From Solirubrobacterales bacterium (GTDB lineage: Bacteria > Actinomycetota > Thermoleophilia > Solirubrobacterales > Solirubrobacteraceae): a stretch of 5,948 nucleotides of DNA. A model generated the notes under the pieces. That model did not search any database. It had not been told where the DNA came from and worked only from the letters and a program-made list of their open reading frames with translations. The stretch spans positions 1 through 5,948 of the forward strand of contig JACDAP010000613.1 in NCBI GenBank assembly GCA_013695395.1, written 5' to 3'. Every line of letters begins with the position of its first letter. Position 1 is the first letter of the stretch. Positions 1 through 5,208 of the stretch are shown here, one piece after another. The position numbers and the translations under genes are program-made.

Positions 1-534
1 GTGCAGCGCCAGCGAGGTCTTGCCCGCGCCGCTGGCCCCCACGAGCGCGACCGCCTGCCCGTTGATGCCGACCGCGCTGGCGTGAAAGAGCTCACGCCCG
101 CGCAGGACGGCGGCCCACGGGAGCACCCGGCCGACGAGGAAGCGCTGCCAACTCCATGGCTCGTCGGCGGGCGGGGCGCAGCGGACACGGGTGCCGTCTT
201 CGGAGACCAGCGCCAGACCGAAGTGGCGCGCGTAAAGGCGGTACCCCAGCCCGGGCCGATGGTCGATGGAGCGGGCGGGGCTCTCGCAGTCGCCGAAGTG
301 CTCCTCGAGCAGGCGGCGGCCGCCGGCCGGGCCCCAGGCCGCCTCGATCTCCTCCTCCGCGGCCACCTCCAGGCGGGTCCGCGGCCCCGGGCCGGCCGCG
401 CCCGTCAGTGGGGGCAGGCCCGGAGCCGGGAAGCTGCCCTCCATCTCCACGCCGAACGCGCGCGAAATCCACAGGCCGTTGACGGCCGGAACTGTCGTCA
501 CGGCACCGCCGGCCTCATCCCGGATCGTCGTCAT
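1..534 (-). CDS. HprK-like P-loop serine kinase, C-terminus beyond left edge
   Basis: The first 178 residues of a protein that continues past base 1. A Walker A motif, GASGAGKT, lies at residues 166-173, just after the segment ELFHASAVGINGQ (about 148-160). This His-Ala-Ser-Ala run before the P-loop is typical of HPr kinase/PEPCK-fold proteins found beside PqqD-like genes, which are thought to phosphorylate a protein or peptide rather than a sugar. The ~145-residue N-terminal region (with the stretch GYRLYARHFGLALVSEDG) has no catalytic motif I recognise and no signal peptide or membrane span, so the protein should be cytoplasmic. The ATG at 534 overlaps the end of the PqqD-like gene by 20 nt, implying translational coupling. 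A GTG at 501 (residue 12) is an alternative start that avoids the overlap. Neither has a strong ribosome binding site. The downstream HprK catalytic residues are out of the window, so activity cannot be judged. The fold is fairly secure, the substrate unknown. Confidence 0.78.
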   Translation of the reverse strand, partial: MTTIRDEAGGAVTTVPAVNGLWISRAFGVEMEGSFPAPGLPPLTGAAGPGPRTRLEVAAEEEIEAAWGPAGGRRLLEEHFGDCESPARSIDHRPGLGYRLYARHFGLALVSEDGTRVRCAPPADEPWSWQRFLVGRVLPWAAVLRGRELFHASAVGINGQAVALVGASGAGKTSLALH

Positions 535-820
535 GCAGGGTGATGAGGCCGCGCTCGTCGAGGGCCCGCAGGAGCACGAGGAGATCGCGCTCGACCCGCT
601 CGAGCGGCTGGGCGGCGGCGGCGGCGATCTCGGTGGCGACAGCGGCAGGCGGCGTCCCCTCGGCGAGCGCGTCGAGCATCACGGCGGCGGTAGCGTTGAT
701 GCCGTGGTACAGGCCGGACTCGAGGTTGAGCGCGATCGTCTCCTCGCCGAAGGAGCGGCGGACGACGTGCTCGGGCACCGCAACGCGCGTGCTCAGCAGC
801 TGCTCGTCGGACCGCGGCAT
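515..820 (-). CDS. PqqD-like peptide-chaperone / RiPP recognition element protein
   Basis: A 101-residue protein whose core (about residues 12-95) reads as a PqqD domain: VPEHVVRRSFGEETIALN forms the beta-hairpin, LYHGINATAAVMLDALAEG matches the family's 'hxLNxtaxxilxll' helix, and a C-terminal helix ends in LLRALDERGLITL. PqqD-fold proteins bind the leader of a ribosomally made peptide and deliver it to modifying enzymes. In many bacteria they pair with HprK-like kinases or lasso-peptide B2 proteins, and here the kinase follows with a 20-nt overlap. A low-complexity Ala run (EIAAAAAQ, residues 64-71) sits between helices. The ATG at 820 was chosen because the PqqD homology begins there. However, the frame stays open upstream to an ATG at 1063, which would give a 182-residue protein carrying a Uma2-like N-terminus. 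No precursor peptide was seen, so the client is unknown. Confidence 0.8.
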   Translation of the reverse strand: MPRSDEQLLSTRVAVPEHVVRRSFGEETIALNLESGLYHGINATAAVMLDALAEGTPPAAVATEIAAAAAQPLERVERDLLVLLRALDERGLITLHDDDPG

Positions 821-912
821 CAGCGCTCGGCGGGCGCCGCGGCGCCCCCCGGCCTCGTTCTGCTCGCCACCATCGCGGGGAGTATGGCATCTGGGCCGAC
901 CGCGCCCCCGGG

Positions 913-936
913 TCGGCCCGGCGGGCCCGATCGGGC
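913..936. repeat. GC-rich inverted repeats at the Uma2 break point
   Basis: Two nested dyads sit where Uma2 similarity ends. One is a perfect 12-bp palindrome, GCCCGATCGGGC, at 925-936 (encoding the end of the SPIG motif on minus). The other is a 5-bp stem, GGCCC/GGGCC, at 915-919 and 923-927 with a 3-nt loop. There is no T-tract on either side, so it is not a standard Rho-independent terminator. It may simply reflect high GC, or mark a deletion-prone site. Confidence 0.35.
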
Positions 937-1063
937 TCATCACGATGATCGCCCCTTGCTCGAGCTCGATCCGATCGTCCTCGCCGATGATCCCGGCCTC
1001 GAACATGGCTGTGACGTCCACGGTGGTGAGGGGCCGCGCGAAAGCTCCGGCCACGTCGAGCAT
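926..1063 (-). pseudogene. Uma2/DUF820-family N-terminal remnant, in frame with pqqD-like gene
   Basis: About 46 codons from the ATG at 1063 read like the start of a Uma2-family (DUF820) protein: a 'LTTVDVTAMFEAGII' helix, then GEDDRIELEQG, then AIIVMSPIG. The family pattern is roughly 'hT.eey..m.eaGil.edDRvELieG.iv.MSPiG..H'. Full-length members are about 180-200 residues and have a PD-(D/E)XK nuclease-like fold whose catalytic acid and lysine lie later in the protein. All of that is missing here. After SPIG the reading continues as GC-rich low-complexity sequence (PAGPTRGRGRPR) with no Uma2 character and then runs in frame into the PqqD-like domain. It lies 22 nt after the aat stop, in the same direction. 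I read it as a decayed, 3'-truncated gene. The alternative is a real 182-residue fusion at 515-1063. No continuation of Uma2 was found in the other two minus frames. Confidence 0.62.
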
Positions 1064-1085
1064 CGGTCGGTGGTACGCCGCCGAG

Positions 1086-1673
1086 TCAAGCGTGACGCGT
1101 GAGGGCCGCGGCCAGCCGCCGCTCGTACTGCGCCCGCGAGATCAGCTGCGCGCCGAGCCGCTCGGTGTGCGGCGTGGGCAGCTGGATGTCGCAGAGCGTG
1201 CAGCCGTGCTCGGCGAGATGGTCGAGCGCGGCGATGAGCAGCGCGTTGCCGGCGGCGGGGCGCAGCTTGCGCATCGACTCGAGCAGCGCGGCTCGGCCCA
1301 GGAACACCCCGAGGATCCCGGCCGCGAGCTCTCCGTCCGGTGCGCGCAGCTCGAGCGAGTGCGCGACCCCCTCCGCGTGGAGGGCCAGGTAGAGCCGCTT
1401 GAGCCGTGGCGTGATCCACACGCCGTCGCCCCCGTCGGGCGGCGTCGCGCAGAGGTCGAGGACGCGTGGGTACTCGCCGCTGACCGTCAGAAGGAAGCCC
1501 TCGCAACGCTTGAGATCCCGCCGCACCCGGCGTCGCAGCCCGTCGCGGAACGTGGGATCGAGGGGGAACGTCGCGCGCTGCTCGGCCGCATACCACGGAA
1601 GCTCGGCGGCGCCCGCGTCGTCCATCGGGAACCAGCCGGCGGCGTAGAGCGCGACGGCCTCGGCGACGTCCAT
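1086..1673 (-). CDS. aat: leucyl/phenylalanyl-tRNA--protein transferase (divergent)
   Basis: A 195-residue protein matching the Aat family along its length. The family transfers Leu or Phe from aminoacyl-tRNA to proteins with N-terminal Arg or Lys, marking them for ClpS/ClpAP-type degradation in the cytoplasm. Visible landmarks, numbered from the ATG at 1673, are YAAGWFPM (10-17), WYAAEQRATFPLD (27-39), GVWITPRLKRLYLALHAEGVAHSLE (84-108), the GILGV stretch (119-123), ESM (132-134), CDIQ (161-164) and LGAQLISRAQYERRL (173-187). Glu132, Asp162 and Gln164 keep the spacing of the E. coli residues recalled as Glu156, Asp186 and Gln188. It is shorter than the E. coli enzyme (234 aa). It also departs from the consensus: 'W[WY]SPxxR' is WYAAEQR, 'GESMFS' is LESMRK, and the usual Ser-Lys before the next helix is Gly-Asn. 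A GTG at 1712 would add 13 residues, but it runs into the GT4 promoter area. The ATG fits the family N-terminus and a -10-like TAGCCT 7 nt upstream. Confidence 0.85.
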   Translation of the reverse strand: MDVAEAVALYAAGWFPMDDAGAAELPWYAAEQRATFPLDPTFRDGLRRRVRRDLKRCEGFLLTVSGEYPRVLDLCATPPDGGDGVWITPRLKRLYLALHAEGVAHSLELRAPDGELAAGILGVFLGRAALLESMRKLRPAAGNALLIAALDHLAEHGCTLCDIQLPTPHTERLGAQLISRAQYERRLAAALTRHA

Positions 1674-1680
1674 CGCAGCC

Positions 1681-1686
1681 AGGCTA
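1681..1686 (-). promoter_or_regulatory. possible leaderless -10 element for aat
   Basis: On the minus strand the hexamer TAGCCT (TANNNT type) ends 7 nt before the ATG at 1673. Transcription would start at about the A of the ATG, giving a leaderless mRNA and explaining the absence of a Shine-Dalgarno sequence. There is no clear -35 box. Assignment rests on position and a loose consensus only. Confidence 0.3.
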
Positions 1687-1714
1687 CGCACCGGCGGCCG
1701 GTAGGCTCGCACCG
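1682..1714 (+). repeat. imperfect direct repeat in the aat/GT4 divergent region
   Basis: GGCTACGCACCG at 1682-1693 recurs as GGCTCGCACCG at 1704-1714, one base shorter and offset by about 22 bp, close to two helical turns. The second copy includes the left half of the dyad at 1709-1724. Such spacing would suit two copies of a regulator on the same DNA face, but chance in GC-rich sequence is possible. Confidence 0.3.
1702..1707 (+). promoter_or_regulatory. possible -10 element for the GT4 gene
   Basis: TAGGCT (TANNNT type) lies 13 nt before the GTG at 1721, so the transcript would have a leader of only about 6-7 nt. No -35 box and no Shine-Dalgarno sequence are visible. Evidence is positional only. 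Confidence 0.27.
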
Positions 1715-1724
1715 ATCTCGGTGC
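1709..1724. promoter_or_regulatory. 16-bp dyad spanning the GT4 start codon
   Basis: GCACCGATCTCGGTGC has perfect 7-bp arms (1709-1715 and 1718-1724) separated by TC. It covers the expected transcription start of the plus-strand GT4 gene and its GTG at 1721-1723. As DNA it could be an operator for a dimeric regulator. As RNA it would be a small hairpin hiding the start codon. Its function is inferred from symmetry and position. Confidence 0.35.
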
Positions 1725-2932
1725 CCGCCTTCCAGCCCTCCCGTCTGCTGCCGCTCGAGCTCTGGTGCGACGCGTTTCCCGTGGTCTCGGAGACGTTCGT
1801 CGTGGGGGAGGCGCGGGAGCTCTCGGCCCTTGGGCACCCGCTGAGCGTCTGCGCCCGGCACCGTCCAGAGCACCCCGCCGTCGACGCCGGGGACGTCCCC
1901 GTCCGCTACGCCGAGGACGAGCCGCGCGGGCGCCGGGCGTTCGCCCTCGCCACGGTCGTGCTCTGTCACCCGGTGCGCTGCCTCGCCGACCTGCTCGCCC
2001 GCCGACGCTGGCGCCGGGAGGAACACCCGACCCCGCTGCGACAGCTCGCGCCCGCGCTCGTCCGGCTGATGCGTGCTCCGCAGACCCGCGTCCACGTCCA
2101 CTTCGCCGGGCCCGCGGCGTTGGATGCGATGCGGGCCGGGCGCATCCTTGGGCGGCCGTGGAGCCTGACCGCGCACGCGTACGACATCTACCGCACGCCT
2201 CGGAACCTGCGCGAGAAGCTGCGAGGCGCGACCCTCGTCACCTCCGGCTGCGACTACACGGTGCGGGACCTGAAGGCGCTCGCCGGGCCGGAGCACGCCG
2301 AGCGGATCCACCGCGTCGTCATGGGGGTCGACGCGGAGCGTTTTCGCCGGACCGGCCTACCGGACGAGCCACCGGCGGTCCTCGCCGTCGGTCGACTGGT
2401 CGAGAAGAAGGGGTTCCTCCACCTGATCCGCGCGGTTGCCGATCCCGCGCTCGCCGGCGCTCTCGCGCGGTTGGAGATCGTCGGCGACGGACCGCTCCGC
2501 GCCGAGCTGACGGCTGAGGTGGAGCGGCTCGGGCTCTCCGGTGTCGTCGAGCTCGTCGGCCGCCGCGAGGCGTCGGAGGTCCGGGTGGCCCTCGAGCGCG
2601 CCGCCGTGCTCGTGATGCCCTGTGTGGTCGCCGCGGACGGGGACCGTGACTCGATGCCCGTCGTCGTGAAGGAGGCGCTCGCCATGGAGCTGCCGGTCGT
2701 CGTCTCCGACGAGGTCGGGCTGCCGGAGCTCGCACGGCCCGAGTTCGCGCGGCTCGTCCCGCCCGGGGACCCCCGCGCGCTTGCGGCCGCCCTCTCCGAG
2801 CTGCTGTCGCGCACGCCGCAGGAACGGGCGGCGATGGGCCGCGCGGGCCGCGCCTTCGTCACCGAGCACGCCAACCTGCGCCGAGAGACGGCCCGGCTCA
2901 GCGACCTGCTGCGTCACGCCCTCGGCGGGTAA
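1721..2932 (+). CDS. GT4-family glycosyltransferase (WcaL/AmsK-like)
   Basis: A 403-residue GT-B fold retaining glycosyltransferase, normal length for GT4. It probably transfers a nucleotide-activated sugar to a lipid-linked glycan at the inner membrane surface. The N-terminal domain (about 1-205) opens with FPVVSETFVVGE at residues 19-30, the FPxxSETF signature of WcaL-type exopolysaccharide enzymes, and holds HAYDIY (152-157) and a MGVD linker (201-204). The C-terminal nucleotide-sugar domain has VGRLVEKKG (223-231), IVGDGPLR (253-260) and ADGDRDSMPVVVKEAL (305-320), the acidic-x7-Glu region contacting the donor. The first acidic residue is Asp rather than the common Glu, and 'AMGxPVV' is AMELPVV. 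No membrane span or signal peptide is seen. The GTG at 1721 is the most upstream start compatible with the first beta-strand. It is followed 11 nt later by the GT26 gene, so the two are probably co-transcribed. Sugar specificity cannot be told from sequence. Confidence 0.88.
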   Translation: MPAFQPSRLLPLELWCDAFPVVSETFVVGEARELSALGHPLSVCARHRPEHPAVDAGDVPVRYAEDEPRGRRAFALATVVLCHPVRCLADLLARRRWRREEHPTPLRQLAPALVRLMRAPQTRVHVHFAGPAALDAMRAGRILGRPWSLTAHAYDIYRTPRNLREKLRGATLVTSGCDYTVRDLKALAGPEHAERIHRVVMGVDAERFRRTGLPDEPPAVLAVGRLVEKKGFLHLIRAVADPALAGALARLEIVGDGPLRAELTAEVERLGLSGVVELVGRREASEVRVALERAAVLVMPCVVAADGDRDSMPVVVKEALAMELPVVVSDEVGLPELARPEFARLVPPGDPRALAAALSELLSRTPQERAAMGRAGRAFVTEHANLRRETARLSDLLRHALGG

Positions 2933-2943
2933 GCTCGCGCCTG

Positions 2944-3708
2944 ATGGGGGTCGCCGGCCAAGTCGAGCTCATGGGGCTGCGCTTCGACGCGCTCACCGAC
3001 CAGCAGGCGATCGCCCACGTGCTGAGGGGGGTGGAGTCGGGCCGCGGCGGGTGGGTCTGCACCGCCAACCTCGAAATCCTGCGCCGGTACCACGACGAGC
3101 GGGGCCTGCGGGCACTCGTCGACGGTGCCTCGCTGGTGCTCGCCGACGGCCTGCCCGTGGTCTGGGCCAGCCGGCTGGCCGGGACCCCCCTGCCCGAGCG
3201 GGTCGCGGGGTCCGGGCTCCTCTGGACGCTCCCGGAGCGGGCGGCCGAGGAGGGACGCTCGGTCTTCCTGCTCGGCGGCAACCCCGGGGCCGCCGAGGCG
3301 ACCGCTGTCCGGCTGCTCGAGCGCTATCCAGCTCTCCGGGTCGCCGGGACGCACTGCCCGCCGTTCGGCTTCGAGAAGGATCCTCGCGAGCTCACGCGGA
3401 TCAGCGCGGCGCTCGCGGCCGGCGCCCCCGACATCGTCTTCGTCGCGCTCGGCTTTCCGAAGCAGGAGCGGTTGATCGATGCACTGCGACGTGAGCACCC
3501 AGCAGCGTGGTTCATCCCCTGCGGGATCGCCTTCAGCTACGTCAGCGGCGAGGTGCGGCAGGCGCCGCTGTTGATGCAGCGTATGGGACTCGAGTGGCTG
3601 CTCCGGCTCGTCCAGGAGCCGCGCCGGCTCGTTCGTCGCTACCTCGTCAACGGGCTTCCGTTCGCGGTTCGGCTCGCGATCGGCGCGTGGTCCGTGCGAC
3701 GCTCATAA
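2944..3708 (+). CDS. WecG/TagA/CpsF-family (GT26) glycosyltransferase
   Basis: A 254-residue enzyme with the complete GT26 layout. Members add the second sugar (ManNAc or ManNAcA in TagA and WecG) to an undecaprenyl-diphosphate-linked first sugar at the cytoplasmic membrane. Seen here: CTANLEIL (39-46), LADGLPVVWASRLAG (66-80), RVAGSGLLW (86-94), FLLGGNPGAAE (108-118), GTHCPPFGFE (135-144), APDIVFVALGFPKQERLI (161-178) and the C-terminal appendage QRMGLEWLLRLVQEPRRLVRRY (212-233), which in TagA helps membrane association. Thr40, Asp68 and Gln174 correspond in context to the TagA active-site residues recalled as Thr37, Asp65 and Gln167. The ATG at 2944 lies 11 nt after the GT4 stop. A later ATG (residue 10) would trim the first strand and is less likely. 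No clear ribosome binding site is present. Its stop codon abuts that of the converging phosphoglycosyltransferase. The acceptor is probably the product of that neighbour (inference). Confidence 0.92.
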   Translation: MGVAGQVELMGLRFDALTDQQAIAHVLRGVESGRGGWVCTANLEILRRYHDERGLRALVDGASLVLADGLPVVWASRLAGTPLPERVAGSGLLWTLPERAAEEGRSVFLLGGNPGAAEATAVRLLERYPALRVAGTHCPPFGFEKDPRELTRISAALAAGAPDIVFVALGFPKQERLIDALRREHPAAWFIPCGIAFSYVSGEVRQAPLLMQRMGLEWLLRLVQEPRRLVRRYLVNGLPFAVRLAIGAWSVRRS

Positions 3709-5181
3709 CCCGCGTCGGCCGAGGACGTGCGGCACGGTCCGCACGAGCGCGAGGAAGTCCGACCAAGGCGACCATGTCGCGATGTAGAGGTAGTCCATCT
3801 TCACCATCTCGTCGAGCGGGAGGCGGGTCGAGACGAGGACCTGCCAGGGCCCGGTCATGCCCGGCCGCACGTCGAGCCGGCGCCGGCGCCACGCCTCGAC
3901 CGCCGCGTCCTCACCCGGGACGAGGGGGCGCGGGCCCACGAGGCTCATAGCGCCGTGCAGCACGCAGAACAGCTGAGGGAGCTCGTCGAGCGAGGTGCGG
4001 CGCAGGTGCCGGCCGAGTGGCGTCGCCCGCGGGTCGTCGATGATCTTGAAGATGCCGTCGGTGGCGTTCTGCTCCACGAACTCGGACTGCATCGCCTCCG
4101 CGCCGTCGACCATCGTGCGGAACTTGAGCATCTCGAACGGCTCGCCCTCGAGGCCGATGCGCGTCTGCCGGTACAGGATCGGCCCGGGGGAGGAGCGGCG
4201 CACGAGGAGGGCGAGCACGGCGAGCACGGGCGAGAGCAGGAGGACGAGCGTTCCGGCGACGGCCAGGTCGAAGCCGCGCTTGATGAGCTTCGAGCTCCGG
4301 CTGAGCCCGAACGGCCGGATGCCGAGGACGGGGAGGCCGTCGAAGTCCTCAAGCTCTCCAGCCGAGCCGATCACCTCGAGCATCTGGGGGACCACGCTGA
4401 CCTTCACCCCGAGCTGCTCGAGCGCGAAGATCCCGTCCAGCAGGTTCTCGTCGAACTCGTCGATCCCGCTGATGGTGAGGATCACGCGGTCGATCCGCTC
4501 CTCCTCGGCGATCCGTCGCAGCCGCGGCTCGGCGGAGCGCAGCGCAGCGCCCATCGGGCTGAAGCGCCCGCCCTCCCTCCCGCGCATCGGGAAGTGATCG
4601 ACCAGCTCGAGGTCGCGACGCAGGCTCATGCTCTGCTCGATCCTGCGCCTAGCGTCGAGGCTGCCGATGAGGATGCACCGCTCGACCGCCCGAGTGCTGC
4701 GCACGAGGGCGCGGACGAGGAACCGGCCGCTGCCCAGGAAGACGACGAGGCCGCCCCACAGGCCGACGACCTGCCAGCGGGTCAGCTCCGCGGTCGTCAG
4801 CCCGGGCCCGGCCAGCCACACGACGAGCGTCAGCAGCGCGGTCAGGGTCACGAGGATGGGAACCTCGTCGAGGCTGGAACGGCGCAGGCGGAGCGCGTCG
4901 TGGTCGTAGAGGCCGGCGATCTTGCCCACCAGGACAGCGGCTGGCGAGGCCAGGAGCGCCGGCCAAACCAACGTGGTCTCGTCGACCAGCGCGGTCACCA
5001 TGACGAGTGCGAGTAGCACGGCGATCGCGTCGCTGCCCGCGAGCGACCGGCGCAGCACCGCGTCGCGGACGCGGGTTCGTTCGGCGATCGACCGACCACG
5101 GCGCGGCTCGGTCTTCACCTCGGGAGGTGCCAGGACCGTCACCTGACCTCCATCGGCCGATACACCGTGATCCCTGAGCAT
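3703..5181 (-). CDS. polyprenyl-phosphate sugar-1-phosphate transferase (EPS initiation)
   Basis: A 492-residue protein of the exopolysaccharide polyprenyl glycosylphosphotransferase family (WbaP/WcaJ/CpsE type). These enzymes move a sugar-1-phosphate from a UDP-sugar to undecaprenyl phosphate, the first committed step of glycan assembly. Order: a charged cytoplasmic N-terminus (1-45); four hydrophobic spans at about 50-66, 71-91, 107-125 and 137-153; a Rossmann-like regulatory domain (about 166-290, starting ERCILIGSLDARRR); then the catalytic domain from KRGFDL (301-306). The catalytic domain has a re-entrant hydrophobic helix (307-326), SPGPILYRQTRIG (331-343), MLKFRTMVDGAEA (351-363), TSLDELPQL (396-404), MSLVGPRPL (412-420) and RPGMTGPWQV (439-448). 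Asp399-Glu400 is the family's catalytic Asp-Glu pair. The ATG at 5181 sits 8 nt after a -10-like TATCGT, so it may be leaderless. A GTG at 5142 follows GGAGGT closely and is an alternative. The open frame continues far upstream but is antisense to the GT2 gene there. Confidence 0.93.
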   Translation of the reverse strand: MLRDHGVSADGGQVTVLAPPEVKTEPRRGRSIAERTRVRDAVLRRSLAGSDAIAVLLALVMVTALVDETTLVWPALLASPAAVLVGKIAGLYDHDALRLRRSSLDEVPILVTLTALLTLVVWLAGPGLTTAELTRWQVVGLWGGLVVFLGSGRFLVRALVRSTRAVERCILIGSLDARRRIEQSMSLRRDLELVDHFPMRGREGGRFSPMGAALRSAEPRLRRIAEEERIDRVILTISGIDEFDENLLDGIFALEQLGVKVSVVPQMLEVIGSAGELEDFDGLPVLGIRPFGLSRSSKLIKRGFDLAVAGTLVLLLSPVLAVLALLVRRSSPGPILYRQTRIGLEGEPFEMLKFRTMVDGAEAMQSEFVEQNATDGIFKIIDDPRATPLGRHLRRTSLDELPQLFCVLHGAMSLVGPRPLVPGEDAAVEAWRRRRLDVRPGMTGPWQVLVSTRLPLDEMVKMDYLYIATWSPWSDFLALVRTVPHVLGRRGL

Positions 5182-5208
5182 CGAGCGCGACGATACCCTG
5201 CGCCGACC
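5182..5208. promoter_or_regulatory. compact bidirectional promoter with interlocked -10 elements
   Basis: These 27 bp separate the divergent phosphoglycosyltransferase (ATG at 5181, minus) and GT2 (GTG at 5209, plus). On minus, TATCGT (5195 to 5190) ends 8 nt before its ATG. On plus, TACCCT (5194-5199) ends 9 nt before its GTG. The two hexamers share the TA at 5194-5195. Both positions would give leaderless transcripts, and neither gene has a Shine-Dalgarno sequence before its start. No -35 box was identified on either side. Confidence 0.45.

Noticed and set aside
1..543. 180-codon open frame on plus starting with GTG
   Set aside because: Complementary to the HprK-like gene, whose Walker A motif and context are far more convincing. 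The frame has low complexity and no motif.
881..886. CATACT on minus as a -10 box for the pqqD-like gene
   Set aside because: Two mismatches from consensus, no -35 hexamer at 16-18 bp upstream (GC-only sequence), and a 60-nt distance to the ATG. Co-transcription with aat is the simpler reading.
913..936. Rho-independent terminator between aat and the pqqD-like gene
   Set aside because: The stems are GC-rich, but no run of T follows on either strand.
540..1844. 434-codon open frame on plus
   Set aside because: Antisense to the PqqD-like, Uma2-like and aat genes and then out of frame with the GT4 gene. The Arg/Ser-rich translation lacks any family motif.
3727..5016. 429-codon open frame on plus
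   Set aside because: It lies fully antisense to the well-supported phosphoglycosyltransferase. The translation is rich in His, Glu, Arg and Ala with no domain, as expected for a complementary-strand frame in GC-rich coding DNA.
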